Shown: positions 17,400 through 26,531 of the stretch, one piece after another
How the letters are laid out: each line of letters begins with the position of its first letter
How positions within the stretch are numbered: position 1 is the stretch's first letter
Assembly: GCF_014643535.1 (NCBI RefSeq)
Contig: NZ_BMJQ01000006.1
Coordinates: 1-64,000 of the forward strand
DNA: 64,000 nucleotides
Reading direction: 5' to 3'
From: Aliidongia dinghuensis
GTDB lineage: Bacteria; Pseudomonadota; Alphaproteobacteria; ATCC43930; CGMCC-115725
Notes under the pieces: model-generated
What the model saw: only the letters and a program-made list of their open reading frames with translations
Database searches by the model: none
Told to the model about the DNA's origin: nothing
Program-made: the position numbers and the translations under genes

Positions 17400-19483
17400 T
17401 GACCACCTTGAAAGCTACTTTGACAGAGAGAGAAGAGAATCTTTTTCATCATCTTTCCGAAAGGGAATTGATCGAACATGATGAAAGAGGACCACGTATA
17501 TCTAATTGTAGCTTCTGGCATGACGTGGAATGGATCTTCTCAATATCAACACCCGGCCAGGTCACGCACCTCGCCAAGTTTAACTTCAAAATCCTTCTGC
17601 GCCCCCAAACCGACGAATACGAAGCAGAATTTCTAACAAGCGATCAATACCGTCAACTACTTGACGAGGTCAGACGATTCCTTTGGTCGCGAATCGAAGA
17701 CGGTGCCAAAGGATCGAGCTTAAAGCGCGGTTCGATTGGTAAATACCGTACAGAAATCTCCTGTTTTCTCCGGTGGCTTGCATCCGAGGGCTATTTCTCG
17801 TTTGGCGACGTCCCCCCGGGTGCTGTCGAGTCTAGCTTCATCCCCTTCCTCACGACCGAATTAGCTCGATCGAACAAAGACGAGGAGCACTCAGTCCAGA
17901 CCATAAAGAATTACCTTCAAGTCCCCGTTCGGCTTTTCGAACAGAATGCCGTCATGTCTGATGGCGTGAGTCTGCTTCGTCACGACCCATTTCCCCACTC
18001 CTCGCCGCTTGCGGAAGCTGCGAAACTAACGACAAAGCTAGCGCGGCAAATCCCCGTTGTCCCAAGTACCATCTTCGCGGCGACAACGGGCGTAATGCTC
18101 ACATGGCTCGATCACATCATTCCCGACATCCTCCGGTTCCAAAGTATCTTTCTAAGCGACGACGGTCCGCATGGTGCGCGGGCGAGGACGCACTCAAAAA
18201 GGAACCGTCATCGTGACGACGAGATCAGGCAGCGCCTGATCAAAGAAGACTTCGCCTGCTTGCCAGGAGAGATTTTACCCTGGCGAGAGCGGTTCGTTCT
18301 CTATGAGTCGATGGAGGGACGTCATAAATCGGTGGGTCACCAACTGCGACGCGTCGTCGTAGATGGCGTCTCCGCATGCGTCTTGACGATATTAGCTCTC
18401 GTCGGGATGAGGCTGTCGGAGGTGTGCGGACTGATCGGCTCACTTAATTTGGAAACCGGGCTTCCCAATTGCGTCGAGATCGAGCCGACCTTGAATGGGC
18501 TTTTCGAGGCTTTCTATATCACCGGCCATATTTACAAACGGCGCCACATCCCACAGAAGCATCGCTGGGCCGCTGGCCTTCGGTCGGCGGGCTCAACAGA
18601 GCTTCCTCCCGCGATCCTCGCTATCAAGCGCCTTCACCAACTGCTTGAGCCGTGGCGCGATCTTGCACGGCCCGATGATCCGACGTCGGATCAAACACTC
18701 CATAACCAACTACTGGTTCGGTTCAGGTATATCCGTGAGTTTCCTCGCAACCGAGACGGCATGGCGCCCATCCTGGCACGACTTCTTGCGCAACAGATGA
18801 AGTCGTGGTTGTTCCGCCACGGCAAGGTTCCTGCCGACGTCAATATTCCCACTCCGGCATGGCGTAAGTCCTATGCGCTTCAGACGTACATGATCGACCC
18901 GCAGCTCTTGCCTGCGATTTCCAGGCACTTCGGCCACGTCTCGGAAATGATCACGTATTCGAGTTACGTGGAGGGAGCAGACCCAGAGCTAGAACGGTAC
19001 CGAGATGACGTCGCATACAACGAGGTTGCCCAATTTATGGCTGCCGTCCGGCGTGGCGAGATCCAGACAGCAGGGAAGATCCCGGAAGCGATCGTGGCGA
19101 ACAGGCAAAACCTAGATGCCCATTTCGCGTCTCTTTCGGAGAGCGAGATCATCGACGCCATGACGGACGAACTCCGGAAATCGAACATACGTGGTTTCGG
19201 CGCCCCCTGGGGAATCTGCATCTACCGTCGAGAATGGTCGCGATGCGAAGGCACCACCTGCGGCCCGAATTTCGAGAAAAGGAACACTGAAACCTGCTGC
19301 TCGTGCGCCAATCTGGTGATGCTCGAACGGCATTACGATTTCTGGCAGGACCGGAAGGCTAAAACAGAGAAGAGCCTCGCCGAATTTTCTGCCTTCGAAC
19401 CAGGCGCAGGCATCATTCCGGTCCTAAAGGCTCGCCTCGCTCAGTCGGATAAGATCCTCAATGCCCTAAAGGTCGCCGCGTGA
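17396..19483 (+). CDS. Large tyrosine-recombinase-like protein, third of trio
   Basis: A 695-aa protein with core-binding region IGKYRTEISCFLRWLASEG and a C-terminal domain where ILALVGMRLSEVCGL supplies the first Arg. RHFGHVSEMITYSSYVEG supplies His and the probable Tyr; the HxxR element is altered (AWRKSYALQTYM). The end carries a cysteine-rich module (CIYRREWSRCEGTTCG ... CCSCANL) typical of Tn554 TnpB-like recombinases. It overlaps its upstream and downstream neighbours by 1-4 bases, so all four genes should be made together. Confidence 0.72.
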   Translation: MMTTLKATLTEREENLFHHLSERELIEHDERGPRISNCSFWHDVEWIFSISTPGQVTHLAKFNFKILLRPQTDEYEAEFLTSDQYRQLLDEVRRFLWSRIEDGAKGSSLKRGSIGKYRTEISCFLRWLASEGYFSFGDVPPGAVESSFIPFLTTELARSNKDEEHSVQTIKNYLQVPVRLFEQNAVMSDGVSLLRHDPFPHSSPLAEAAKLTTKLARQIPVVPSTIFAATTGVMLTWLDHIIPDILRFQSIFLSDDGPHGARARTHSKRNRHRDDEIRQRLIKEDFACLPGEILPWRERFVLYESMEGRHKSVGHQLRRVVVDGVSACVLTILALVGMRLSEVCGLIGSLNLETGLPNCVEIEPTLNGLFEAFYITGHIYKRRHIPQKHRWAAGLRSAGSTELPPAILAIKRLHQLLEPWRDLARPDDPTSDQTLHNQLLVRFRYIREFPRNRDGMAPILARLLAQQMKSWLFRHGKVPADVNIPTPAWRKSYALQTYMIDPQLLPAISRHFGHVSEMITYSSYVEGADPELERYRDDVAYNEVAQFMAAVRRGEIQTAGKIPEAIVANRQNLDAHFASLSESEIIDAMTDELRKSNIRGFGAPWGICIYRREWSRCEGTTCGPNFEKRNTETCCSCANLVMLERHYDFWQDRKAKTEKSLAEFSAFEPGAGIIPVLKARLAQSDKILNALKVAA

Positions 19484-20058
19484 TGGCTGTCAACGAGCAA
19501 TCCACACTTCAGGCGCGGGTCGAGGCCGCGCTTGCCCGCCTTCGGGCCGGCGCGCCCCTCGACGAGAAAAACATTCGTGTTTTCGAGGCTGCCCATCATC
19601 ATTGTGAGCCGGTGACAATCAATGTCAGCATGCTGGCTCGTGAAGCAGACTGCAGTCGTACGACTCTCTATGATCGCTGCTCTCACCTCCTCGCTTTGAT
19701 CGGCGCGCCCGACGGCACTCCTCGGACCCCGCCGAAGGCTGCCGAAGCGAAGGACGAGGACGTGGAGACCTTGGCAGCGAGGCTCCAAGTCGAGTTAGCC
19801 GCTGAGCGAGCTGCGCTCGCCGAAGTAAGGTCGGAGTGGGCGGATTCTCGACGCGAACTCAAACTGAAATCAAAGCAGCTGCGAAATGCTCAAGCCGTAA
19901 TCCACGTGCTTCAACAGGCCGTGATAGAACTGAATAATCAGGTCGCGAATCTGAACGCATCGCGGCAGGTTTTGATTGATCGGAACCGGAAACGGAAGCC
20001 GATGCCTGGTGATGGTTCGCCCCAGATCTTGTCTCTCGACGGGCGGCACGAGCCTTAG
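19483..20058 (+). CDS. Small HTH plus coiled-coil protein, TnpC-like accessory of recombinase trio
   Basis: A 191-aa protein. Residues about 40-75 look like a helix-turn-helix (VNVSMLAREADCSRTTLYDRC), and residues about 90-160 form a long coiled coil (LQVELAAERAALAEVRSEW ... LNNQVANLNASRQVL). This plan matches the small accessory protein that accompanies Tn554/RIT-type recombinases. The ATG at 19483 overlaps the recombinase stop. A role in orienting or regulating recombination is inferred from family context. Confidence 0.6.
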   Translation: MAVNEQSTLQARVEAALARLRAGAPLDEKNIRVFEAAHHHCEPVTINVSMLAREADCSRTTLYDRCSHLLALIGAPDGTPRTPPKAAEAKDEDVETLAARLQVELAAERAALAEVRSEWADSRRELKLKSKQLRNAQAVIHVLQQAVIELNNQVANLNASRQVLIDRNRKRKPMPGDGSPQILSLDGRHEP

Positions 20059-20305
20059 CGATGAGCTGGTGATCTGGACCGCGAAATCGACCGTCGTCCG
20101 GATCACTGGCTCAGTTTGGCAAGGTTCCGGCCTCGGGTCGAAACGGTTCTTCCATTGTCCTAAATCTGCCGATCTGCACCGCCAGTGATGAGGCTATCTG
20201 GTAAGGCGGCACGTCGGATGGGCGAACAGGTTGGACACCTGAATGAGAAAAATGCCCGCCGACGCAAGGTGTTCTGTCGCTTGACACTGGACAGTACGTT
20301 TCCGA

Positions 20306-21316
20306 GTAATACACCCCGGCAAGTACTCGTTCAACAGCTTCGCCGGCAAGGTCATCCTCGTGCCGACCACCAGCTTCATGCTGAAATGGGTCAAGGGCGA
20401 GGTGGGCGGCCATAAGCTCGACGAGAACCTGGCCGAGGTCGGGCTCATCACCAAGGACGCGTTCGAGTGCGGCCTGCCGCTCTCGGTCGTGATCCATATC
20501 GACTACACGCGGGCGCCTGAGGTCATCCAGCGCTTCGGCGACGTGCAGAAGCTGGTCGAGCAGACGCTCGACCCGATGGTGAGCTCGTACTTCAAGAACT
20601 CGGGCCAGACGCGCACCTTGCTGCAGCTGCTGCAGCAGCGCGCCGAGATCCAGGACATTGCGACGCGCGAGATGAAGGAGAAGTTCGAGCGCTATTCGCT
20701 GGAGCTGCAGGAAGTGATGATCGGCACGCCGCGCTCGCTCGCGGGCGACCAGAGCATCGAGCGCATCCTCGACCAGCTGCGCCAGCGCGAGGTGGCGCGC
20801 GAGCAGGTCGAGACCTACAGGAGCCAGCAGGAGGCCGCGATCAGCGAGAAGGCCTTGAACGAGACGCGTGCCATTGCCGCCCAGCAGGCGGCCTTGACCC
20901 AGTCCAAGATCGCGATCGAGGTGGCGCAGAACCAGGGTTCCGCCAAGGTCGAGCTGGCGAAGCGCACGGCGGAGGAGACGGTGCTGACCGCCGAGGCCCA
21001 GCGCCGGCGCCAGACGCTCGAGGGCGAAGGCGAGGCCGCGCGCGTCAAGGCGGTCGGCGATGCGACGGCGAGCGCGACCCGGGCCCAGGTCGACGCCTAT
21101 GGCGGCGCCCAGTACCGCCTGGCCGAGATGGTGCTGACCCGCTTCGCCGAGGCGGCCGAGCGCGGCCAGCTGCAGCTGGTGCCGCAGATCCAGGTCGGAT
21201 CGGCGGGCGACTCGGGCGGTGCGGACCACGGCATGCTGGGCGCGCTCATGGGCCTGATGCTGAAATCCGTCGTGGCCGACGGTGGGCTGAAGCAGGTGCC
21301 GCCGCCGAAGGACTGA
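20306..21316 (+). pseudogene. SPFH/Band 7 (flotillin-like) gene truncated at its 5' end
   Basis: Homology to a flotillin-like protein starts abruptly: HPGKYSFNSFAGKVILVP is encoded from about 20312. It is read in frame from 20285 but without a start codon in context, and a TGA lies at 20282. The rest (to 21316) keeps the SPFH domain, then a long Glu/Gln/Ala-rich coiled coil (YRSQQEAAISEKALNETRA) and a C-terminal GMLGALMGLML segment. The N-terminal membrane anchor and start are missing. A GTG at 20360 could give a shortened product. The break coincides with the switch from AT-rich accessory DNA to GC-rich core DNA. Confidence 0.65.
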
Positions 21317-21323
21317 GGCGGCG

Positions 21324-21356
21324 CCTTCGGGCCCGGGGGCATGTCCCGGGCCCGAA
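21324..21356 (+). terminator. Strong hairpin after the SPFH gene
   Basis: A perfect 13-base stem, CTTCGGGCCCGGG at 21324-21336 with its complement at 21344-21356, and a 7-base loop lies 8 bases after the SPFH stop. There is no T-tract, so it may act as a Rho-independent-like terminator or a 3' stabiliser. Confidence 0.55.
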
Positions 21357-21443
21357 GACGGGCCTCCGCAGAATCTCCGAGACAATGTTCTCTTTTTGTT
21401 CTATGGTCGCGTTTCGTTGAGATCAGAACGAAGGCGGAACGAG

Positions 21444-21992
21444 ATGAGCGCGATCCGATCGACCAGGACCTGGAGTTTTGCCCGACTTGCCGGCCGTGTC
21501 ACTGCAAAACGCAACCGTCGCGCGATCATCAATATCGACAGTTCGGGCCTGGGATCGGACAGCTGGCCGGTCTCGGTCGCCTGGCGCATCCTCGACACCG
21601 GCCGCGAGGGCCATGTGCTGATCAAGCCGGCGCCGACCTGGCACGGCTGGGATGCGGAGGCCGAGGCGATCCACGGCATCAGCCGCGAGCGGCTCGCCCG
21701 CGAGGGTGTCACTCCGCCCGAGGCGGCAACGGAGATCGCGCTGGCACTCACCGGCCTCGAGGTGCATTCGGACGCCCCGGCGCTCGACCAGATGTGGCTC
21801 GACAAGATCTTCGAGGACGCCGCCAGCCTGCAGGCGCCCGCCTTGCGCCGCTACGGCGAGCTGTTCCCGGGCGCTGCACGCCGCGACTACCAGGCGCTGG
21901 TCCGGGCGGCCGGCGCCCAGGCGGCACAATGGAAGGCGCTCGCCGATATCCGCCGCCTGGCCGCGGCAGTGACGCTCTACGAAGCTCGCTAG
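21444..21992 (+). CDS. DEDD exonuclease-like (RNase H fold) protein, degenerate active site
   Basis: A 182-aa protein. IINIDSSGLGSDSWPVSVAW (about 29-48) aligns with the first motif of DEDD 3'-5' exonucleases, but the usual D-x-E is D-S-S. HGISRERLAREG is the typical segment that follows, VHSDAPALDQMWLDKIF gives the second Asp region and ALADIRRLA the third, without the catalytic His. It starts at ATG 21444 after GGCGGAACGAG. Such proteins are often annotated as transcriptional regulators or exonucleases; catalytic activity is doubtful here. Confidence 0.55.
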   Translation: MSAIRSTRTWSFARLAGRVTAKRNRRAIINIDSSGLGSDSWPVSVAWRILDTGREGHVLIKPAPTWHGWDAEAEAIHGISRERLAREGVTPPEAATEIALALTGLEVHSDAPALDQMWLDKIFEDAASLQAPALRRYGELFPGAARRDYQALVRAAGAQAAQWKALADIRRLAAAVTLYEAR

Positions 21993-22001
21993 CCCCCTCC
22001 C

Positions 22002-22067
22002 GTCCCTCGTCCGGTCGCGCGGCCGAGGGACAAATAGCCCTCGTCCGTCTCTCCCGACGGACGAGGG
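22002..22067. terminator. Two hairpins between convergent genes
   Basis: GTCCCTCG (22002-22009) pairs with CGAGGGAC (22024-22031). A perfect 12-base stem, CCCTCGTCCGTC at 22038-22049 with its complement at 22056-22067 and a 6-base loop, follows. They lie between the stops of the convergent exonuclease-like and FAD-oxidase genes and can serve both strands. Confidence 0.6.
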
Positions 22068-22092
22068 CGGCGCCCGCGAGCGGAGTTTCCCC

Positions 22093-23382
22093 CTACTTCA
22101 CCCCACCGTCGGTCAGGCGGTACCAGGCGACAATTGCCGAGACATAGAGCCGGTTCAGCGCATGGGCAGGGATGGGCGTGATCGGCACGACCGGCAGCGG
22201 CAGTTCGGCCTGGTTACCCGAGCCCAGGTAGCGCGCGAGCGCCCGGCCCATGGTCGTCTGCAGCCCGACGCCGCGGCCCATGCAGCCGATGTCGACGAGC
22301 AGGCCCGGCGCCGGCTCGTGCAGATGCGGCAGGTAATCGCGCGTGACGGCAACCCGGCCGCACCAGCGATAGGCGATCGGCGTGCCCTTTGCTTGCGGGA
22401 ACAGCTTGCCCAGCACGCGTTCCAGATGTGCCCAATCGTCCGCACCCCTGGGCTCGCGGAACGGCCCGCGCCCGCCCATCAGCAGGCGGCCCTGGTGGTC
22501 GAGGCGGAAATAGAGCAGCAGCTTGCGCGTGTCCGACGAGACATGGCCCTCGGGCAGAATGGTCTTGCGCACATTGTCGCCGAGCGGCTCGGTCGCGACC
22601 TGGAAGGAATTGACCGCGATCACGGTGCGGCGCAAGCGGGGCACGACATCGCCGGTATAAGCATTGGTCGCCATCAGCACTTGGGCCGCATCGACCGCGA
22701 CGCCCCGGTCGGTCTCGACCCGCCAGCGGTCGCCCTGCCGTTCGAGCCGGGTCACCGCCGTGCCGCCATGAATGCGCGCACCGGCGGCGAGTGCGGCGCG
22801 CGCGAGGCCGCGGGCGAAGGCCAACGGCTGGATGGCGCCGCCGCGCTTGTCGATCCAGCCGCCGAGATAGGAATGCGAGCCGAGCTTGCGCGCGACACCG
22901 TCGCGATCGAGCAGCTCGGTCGCGACGCCGCGCGCCGCCCATTGCTCGGCCCGGCGCGCGACCTCGCCCAGGCCCGCCTCGGTATGCGCGCCCTGGATCC
23001 AGCCGTTACGGACGTGGGGCACGTCCATGGCATGCCGGCCGATCAGGTCGAACACGGTGTCCGCGGTGCTGCCGGCGAACGCGACCAGCTGGGGCCCCGC
23101 CTCCGGCCCGAACTTCGCCTCGAGCTCCAGGGGATCGTATTTGAGGCCGGGAATGACCTGGCCGCCGTTCCGGCCCGAGCCGCCCCAGCCGGGCTCGCGC
23201 GCCTCGAGCAGCACCGTGTCGGCGCCCTGCTCGGCCAGGTGCAGCGCGGCGCTCAGCCCGCAATAGCCACCGCCGACGATGCAGACGTCGGCCCGAGTCG
23301 CCTCGCCCAAAGGGGGTGTCGCAGCCGCCGGCGGGGCCGTCGCGGCCCAGAGCGAGGGCGACAGGGGAAAGGGCTCGGTCAT
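22093..23382 (-). CDS. FAD-dependent amine/amino-acid oxidoreductase (PuuB/DAO family)
   Basis: A 429-aa flavoprotein. ADVCIVGGGYCGLSAALHLAE (about 31-51) is the FAD-binding Rossmann motif, GWGGSGRNGGQVIPG is the hallmark of the gamma-glutamylputrescine oxidase/DadA group, and the C-terminal GCMGRGVGLQTTMGR closes the FAD site. Family reaction: oxidative deamination of an amine or amino acid with H2O2 or quinone as acceptor. It lies 11 bases downstream of, and in line with, a polar amino-acid ABC transporter. The likely task is uptake plus oxidation of a polyamine or amino-acid-like substrate; the exact substrate is unknown. Confidence 0.8.
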   Translation of the reverse strand: MTEPFPLSPSLWAATAPPAAATPPLGEATRADVCIVGGGYCGLSAALHLAEQGADTVLLEAREPGWGGSGRNGGQVIPGLKYDPLELEAKFGPEAGPQLVAFAGSTADTVFDLIGRHAMDVPHVRNGWIQGAHTEAGLGEVARRAEQWAARGVATELLDRDGVARKLGSHSYLGGWIDKRGGAIQPLAFARGLARAALAAGARIHGGTAVTRLERQGDRWRVETDRGVAVDAAQVLMATNAYTGDVVPRLRRTVIAVNSFQVATEPLGDNVRKTILPEGHVSSDTRKLLLYFRLDHQGRLLMGGRGPFREPRGADDWAHLERVLGKLFPQAKGTPIAYRWCGRVAVTRDYLPHLHEPAPGLLVDIGCMGRGVGLQTTMGRALARYLGSGNQAELPLPVVPITPIPAHALNRLYVSAIVAWYRLTDGGVK

Positions 23383-23393
23383 CGGTCGGTCCC

Positions 23394-24125
23394 TCAGATC
23401 GGGTTCAGCACACGGCGCAGGAAATCCTGGGTGCGCGGATGCTGCGGGTCGGTGAGCAGCTGGCGCGCCGGTCCCGCTTCGACGATGACGCCGCCGTCGA
23501 GGAACAGCACCCGGTCGGCGACCTCGCGCGCGAAGCCCATCTCGTGGGTGACCACAACCATGGTCATGCCCTCCTCGGCCAGGCCCCGCATGACGCCCAG
23601 CACCTCGCCGACCAGCTCCGGGTCGAGCGCCGAGGTCGGCTCGTCGAACAGGATCGCCTTCGGGCGCATGGCCAGCGCCCGGGCGATCGCGACGCGCTGC
23701 TGCTGACCGCCCGAAAGCCGGCCGGGCTTCGCATCCTCGCGCCCGGCAAGCCCGACGCGGGCCAGGAGCGCGCGGCCGCGCTCGAGCGCCTCTTGGCGCG
23801 GCTCGCCTTTGACGAAGACCGGCCCTTCGATGACGTTCTCGAGCGCGGTCCGATGCGGGAACAGGTTGAAGCGCTGGAACACCATCGAAACCTGGGTCCG
23901 GATCGCCCGGATCGACGGATCATGGGCATCGACCTTGGCGCCCTCGATGCGGATCGTCCCGGCCTCGTAGGTCTCGAGCCCGTTGATGCAGCGCAGCAGC
24001 GTCGACTTGCCGGAGCCGGACGGGCCGATGATGCATACGACCTCGCCGCGCGCGACCGTCGCGGAGACGCCGCGGATCACCTCGTGGTCGCCGAAGCGCT
24101 TGTGGACGTCGTCGAGTTCGATCAT
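23394..24125 (-). CDS. Amino-acid ABC transporter ATP-binding protein
   Basis: A 243-aa ATPase of the GlnQ/HisP type. Walker [10 protein letters not shown] (about 34-42), Q-loop [11 protein letters not shown], signature LSGGQQQR, Walker [12 protein letters not shown] and the switch His in VVVTHEMGF are all present. The start ATG at 24125 overlaps the permease stop. It energises polar amino-acid or polyamine-like uptake together with the permease and binding protein upstream. Confidence 0.92.
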   Translation of the reverse strand: MIELDDVHKRFGDHEVIRGVSATVARGEVVCIIGPSGSGKSTLLRCINGLETYEAGTIRIEGAKVDAHDPSIRAIRTQVSMVFQRFNLFPHRTALENVIEGPVFVKGEPRQEALERGRALLARVGLAGREDAKPGRLSGGQQQRVAIARALAMRPKAILFDEPTSALDPELVGEVLGVMRGLAEEGMTMVVVTHEMGFAREVADRVLFLDGGVIVEAGPARQLLTDPQHPRTQDFLRRVLNPI

Positions 24126-24775
24126 CGCCGCGCCGCCCGCCGCTCGAGATGGCCGACGGCCAGGATCAGCGGCACGCTCATGCACAGGTACAGGAGCGCC
24201 ACCAGCGTGAAGACCGTGGTGTTCTTGAAGGTCGACGACGCAATGAGCTTGCCCTGCAGCGCCAGCTCCGCGACCGTGATGGTGGAGGCCTGAGAGGAAT
24301 CCTTCAGCATCATGATCACGATGTTGCCGTAGGACGGCAGCACGATGCGCACCGCCTGCGGCAGCACGACCCGGCGCATGACCAGCCACCAGCCCATGCC
24401 GATCGAATGGGCCGCTTCGATCTGGCCATGGTCGATCGCCTCGATGCCGGCGCGGAAATTCTCCGCTTGATAGGCCGAATAGGCGATGCCGAGCCCGACG
24501 ATGCCGGCCTGGACGGCGGTCAGCGCAATGCCCAGGTCCGGCAGCACAAAATAGATGTAGAACAGCTGCACGATGATCGGGATGCCGCGGATCAGGTTGA
24601 CGATCAGCCGGCTCGCCGTCGCAAGCGGCCAGAGGCCGGAGACGCGCAGGAACGCCCAGACGAGGCCGAGCAGCGTCGACAGCAGCAGTGAGCCGAGGCT
24701 GACGAGCACGGTCAGCCACACGCCCTTGAGCAGAATCGGCAGGAATTCCGCCGAATCCGCGAAGAAATGATCCAT
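24122..24775 (-). CDS. Polar amino-acid ABC transporter permease
   Basis: A 217-aa HisM/GlnP-type permease with about five membrane helices. It has [19 protein letters not shown] near the N-terminus, [44 protein letters not shown] (the EAA motif contacting the ATPase) and [19 protein letters not shown]. Four-base overlap with the ATPase gene. One permease gene is present, so the channel is probably a homodimer. Confidence 0.9.
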   Translation of the reverse strand: MDHFFADSAEFLPILLKGVWLTVLVSLGSLLLSTLLGLVWAFLRVSGLWPLATASRLIVNLIRGIPIIVQLFYIYFVLPDLGIALTAVQAGIVGLGIAYSAYQAENFRAGIEAIDHGQIEAAHSIGMGWWLVMRRVVLPQAVRIVLPSYGNIVIMMLKDSSQASTITVAELALQGKLIASSTFKNTTVFTLVALLYLCMSVPLILAVGHLERRAARR

Positions 24776-24808
24776 CGGAACCGGCCGCGCTCTCGCTTCA
24801 GCGGCCGG

Positions 24809-25585
24809 TCACTCGAGCCCCCACTTGGCCAGGATCTTCTTGACCGTGCCGTCGGCCTCGAGCTTGGCGAGCGAGGTGTTGAGCTTCGCCAGCATCGGGT
24901 CGCCCTTGCGCAGGCCGATCGCGACCGAGCCCACGACACTGGGCTTGTAGCTCTTGACGAGCCGCGCGTCCGGAAAGCCGCCCTGCGCCAGGTTGTAGGC
25001 CACGATCGGATAGTCGGCGAAGCCGGCGCCGATGCGTCCGGTGTTCACGTCGCGCAGGATGTCGGGGATCGTGTCGTAGATCTTGACCTCGGTGAACACG
25101 CCGCTCTTCTGCAGCGGCTCGACGAAGGCGGTGCCGACCTGGGCGCCGGCGCTCTTGCCCTCAAGCTCCTTGAGCGAGACATAGTCCTTGCCGTCGGCCT
25201 TCGGCACGACGAGCGCCTCGCCATAGCTGTAGACCGTGTCCGTGAAATCGATCACCTGGCGCCGCGCGTCCGTCGCGAACATGGCGGCCGCGATCACGTC
25301 GATCTTGTTCGAGGTCAAGGCCGGGATCAGCGCGGAGAACTGCATCGGCTCGATCTCGACCGCGAAGCCGGCATCCTTGCCGACTGCCGTGATGAGATCG
25401 ACCATGATGCCTTGGATCTGGTTGGTCTTCGTGTCGAGGAAGGTGAAGGGCACGCCGGTCGCGGTCGAGCCGACCTTGATCACCGGCTCGGCCGCGGCCG
25501 CAGGTCCGGTCGCGAACGCGGCGACACCCGCCCACAGCCCCGCACACAGCAAAGCGGCGGCGGCGAAGATCCTGGTCCTCATCAT
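24809..25585 (-). CDS. ABC transporter periplasmic amino-acid-binding protein
   Basis: A 258-aa SBP family 3 protein. A signal peptide (MMRTRIFAAAALLCAGLWAG ... AAA) precedes VIKVGSTATGVPFTFLD. Family patterns follow: GIMVDLITAVGKDAGF, VIAAAMFATDARRQVIDFTDTV, and LKELEGKSAGAQVGTA. First gene of the leftward binding-protein/permease/ATPase/oxidase operon, divergent from the XRE-cupin regulator. Confidence 0.9.
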   Translation of the reverse strand: MMRTRIFAAAALLCAGLWAGVAAFATGPAAAAEPVIKVGSTATGVPFTFLDTKTNQIQGIMVDLITAVGKDAGFAVEIEPMQFSALIPALTSNKIDVIAAAMFATDARRQVIDFTDTVYSYGEALVVPKADGKDYVSLKELEGKSAGAQVGTAFVEPLQKSGVFTEVKIYDTIPDILRDVNTGRIGAGFADYPIVAYNLAQGGFPDARLVKSYKPSVVGSVAIGLRKGDPMLAKLNTSLAKLEADGTVKKILAKWGLE

Positions 25586-25645
25586 CCCTCGACTCCCGTT
25601 GGTGGGCCTGCCTGCACGTGCGGACGGCGCGAACCGTTCCCGCAG

Positions 25646-25665
25646 ATTTTCATTCTGGTGAAAAT
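25646..25665. promoter_or_regulatory. Palindromic operator 1 for XRE-cupin regulator (candidate)
   Basis: ATTTTCA-N6-TGAAAAT at 25646-25665 in the intergenic region between the ABC operon and the divergent regulator. The same 5'-TTTCA-N6-TGAAA-3' core recurs 51 bases away, which supports a specific dimer-binding site. Confidence 0.6.
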
Positions 25666-25698
25666 ATGCTGACGAATTTAAGCTCTGTCAGCAAGAGG

Positions 25699-25714
25699 TT
25701 TCATGTGAGTGAAA
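25699..25714. promoter_or_regulatory. Palindromic operator 2 for XRE-cupin regulator (candidate)
   Basis: TTTCA-N6-TGAAA at 25699-25714, with arms and spacing identical to the core of operator 1. It ends four bases before the regulator start codon, so bound protein would block its own gene's expression. Confidence 0.6.
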
Positions 25715-25718
25715 TTTT

Positions 25719-26366
25719 ATGAGCGATATGGGTTCGATCGGCGAGGCGGCCGACGGAGCGGCGACCAGGGATGAAGCCCCCGCGCCGACGAGCCCGCTCG
25801 ATTCCTCGGTCGGGCTGCGCCTGCGCGCGCTCCGGAAGCAGCACCGGCTGTCGTTGCAGGTGCTGGCGGGGCGGCTGGGCGTGTCGATCGGCCATCTGAG
25901 CCAGATCGAGCGCGGCCTCTCGACCGCATCGCTCAAGCTCCTGGCCGGCGCCGCCGATGCGTTCGGCGTGGGCCTCGCCGACCTGTTCCCGGGTGCCGCC
26001 CCCGCCGCTGCCGCGACCGAGCCGGAGACGAGCACCATCGTGGTCCGCCAGAGCGAGCGCGGGCGGCTCGGCCTCTGGCAGGCCGGCATCACCAAGGAGC
26101 TTTTGACCGCGCCGCGCGGGGCGAGCCGGCTCAACCTGTTCATGGTTCGCATCGAGCCCGGCGGCACGACAGGCGAGGAGGACTATGTCCATGGCGGCGA
26201 GGAGGCGGGTTTCGTCCTCGAAGGCGCGCTCGAGCTTCATGTCGAGGGGCGCGAGTGGCGGCTTGAGCCCGGCGACAGCTTCCGCTTCGCGAGCGACCGT
26301 CCGCACCGGTTCGGCAACCCGACGGATGAGGTCGCTCTCGTGCTCTGGGTCAACGTCACGCCTTGA
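25719..26366 (+). CDS. XRE-family regulator with C-terminal cupin (PuuR-like)
   Basis: A 215-aa protein. Helix-turn-helix at about 28-82 (LRLRALRKQHRLSLQVLAGRLG, then IGHLSQIERGLSTASL) and a cupin_2 domain at about 140-210 (GGEEAGFVLEGALELHVEGR, LEPGDSFRFASDRPHRFGNP). Regulators with this design sense small amines, amino acids or derived metabolites. It is divergent from the amino-acid ABC/oxidase operon and sits between two matching palindromes, so autorepression plus control of the operon is likely. No Shine-Dalgarno before 25719; the message may be leaderless or start at the ATG 25728. Confidence 0.85.
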   Translation: MSDMGSIGEAADGAATRDEAPAPTSPLDSSVGLRLRALRKQHRLSLQVLAGRLGVSIGHLSQIERGLSTASLKLLAGAADAFGVGLADLFPGAAPAAAATEPETSTIVVRQSERGRLGLWQAGITKELLTAPRGASRLNLFMVRIEPGGTTGEEDYVHGGEEAGFVLEGALELHVEGREWRLEPGDSFRFASDRPHRFGNPTDEVALVLWVNVTP

Positions 26367-26531
26367 GCGGATCCGCATGCGTCGGCGTGCCATCTGACGA
26401 TGCATTTCGCCAAATCCTCGCAGAAACAGACAATTCCAGGTTTGCTCGACGCTCTATGATCGGTGCCTGGGAGGAACCGAATGGTCCGTGCCGCGGCCGT
26501 TCCCCCCTCACGTCGTTCGAGGAGAGCGCCG

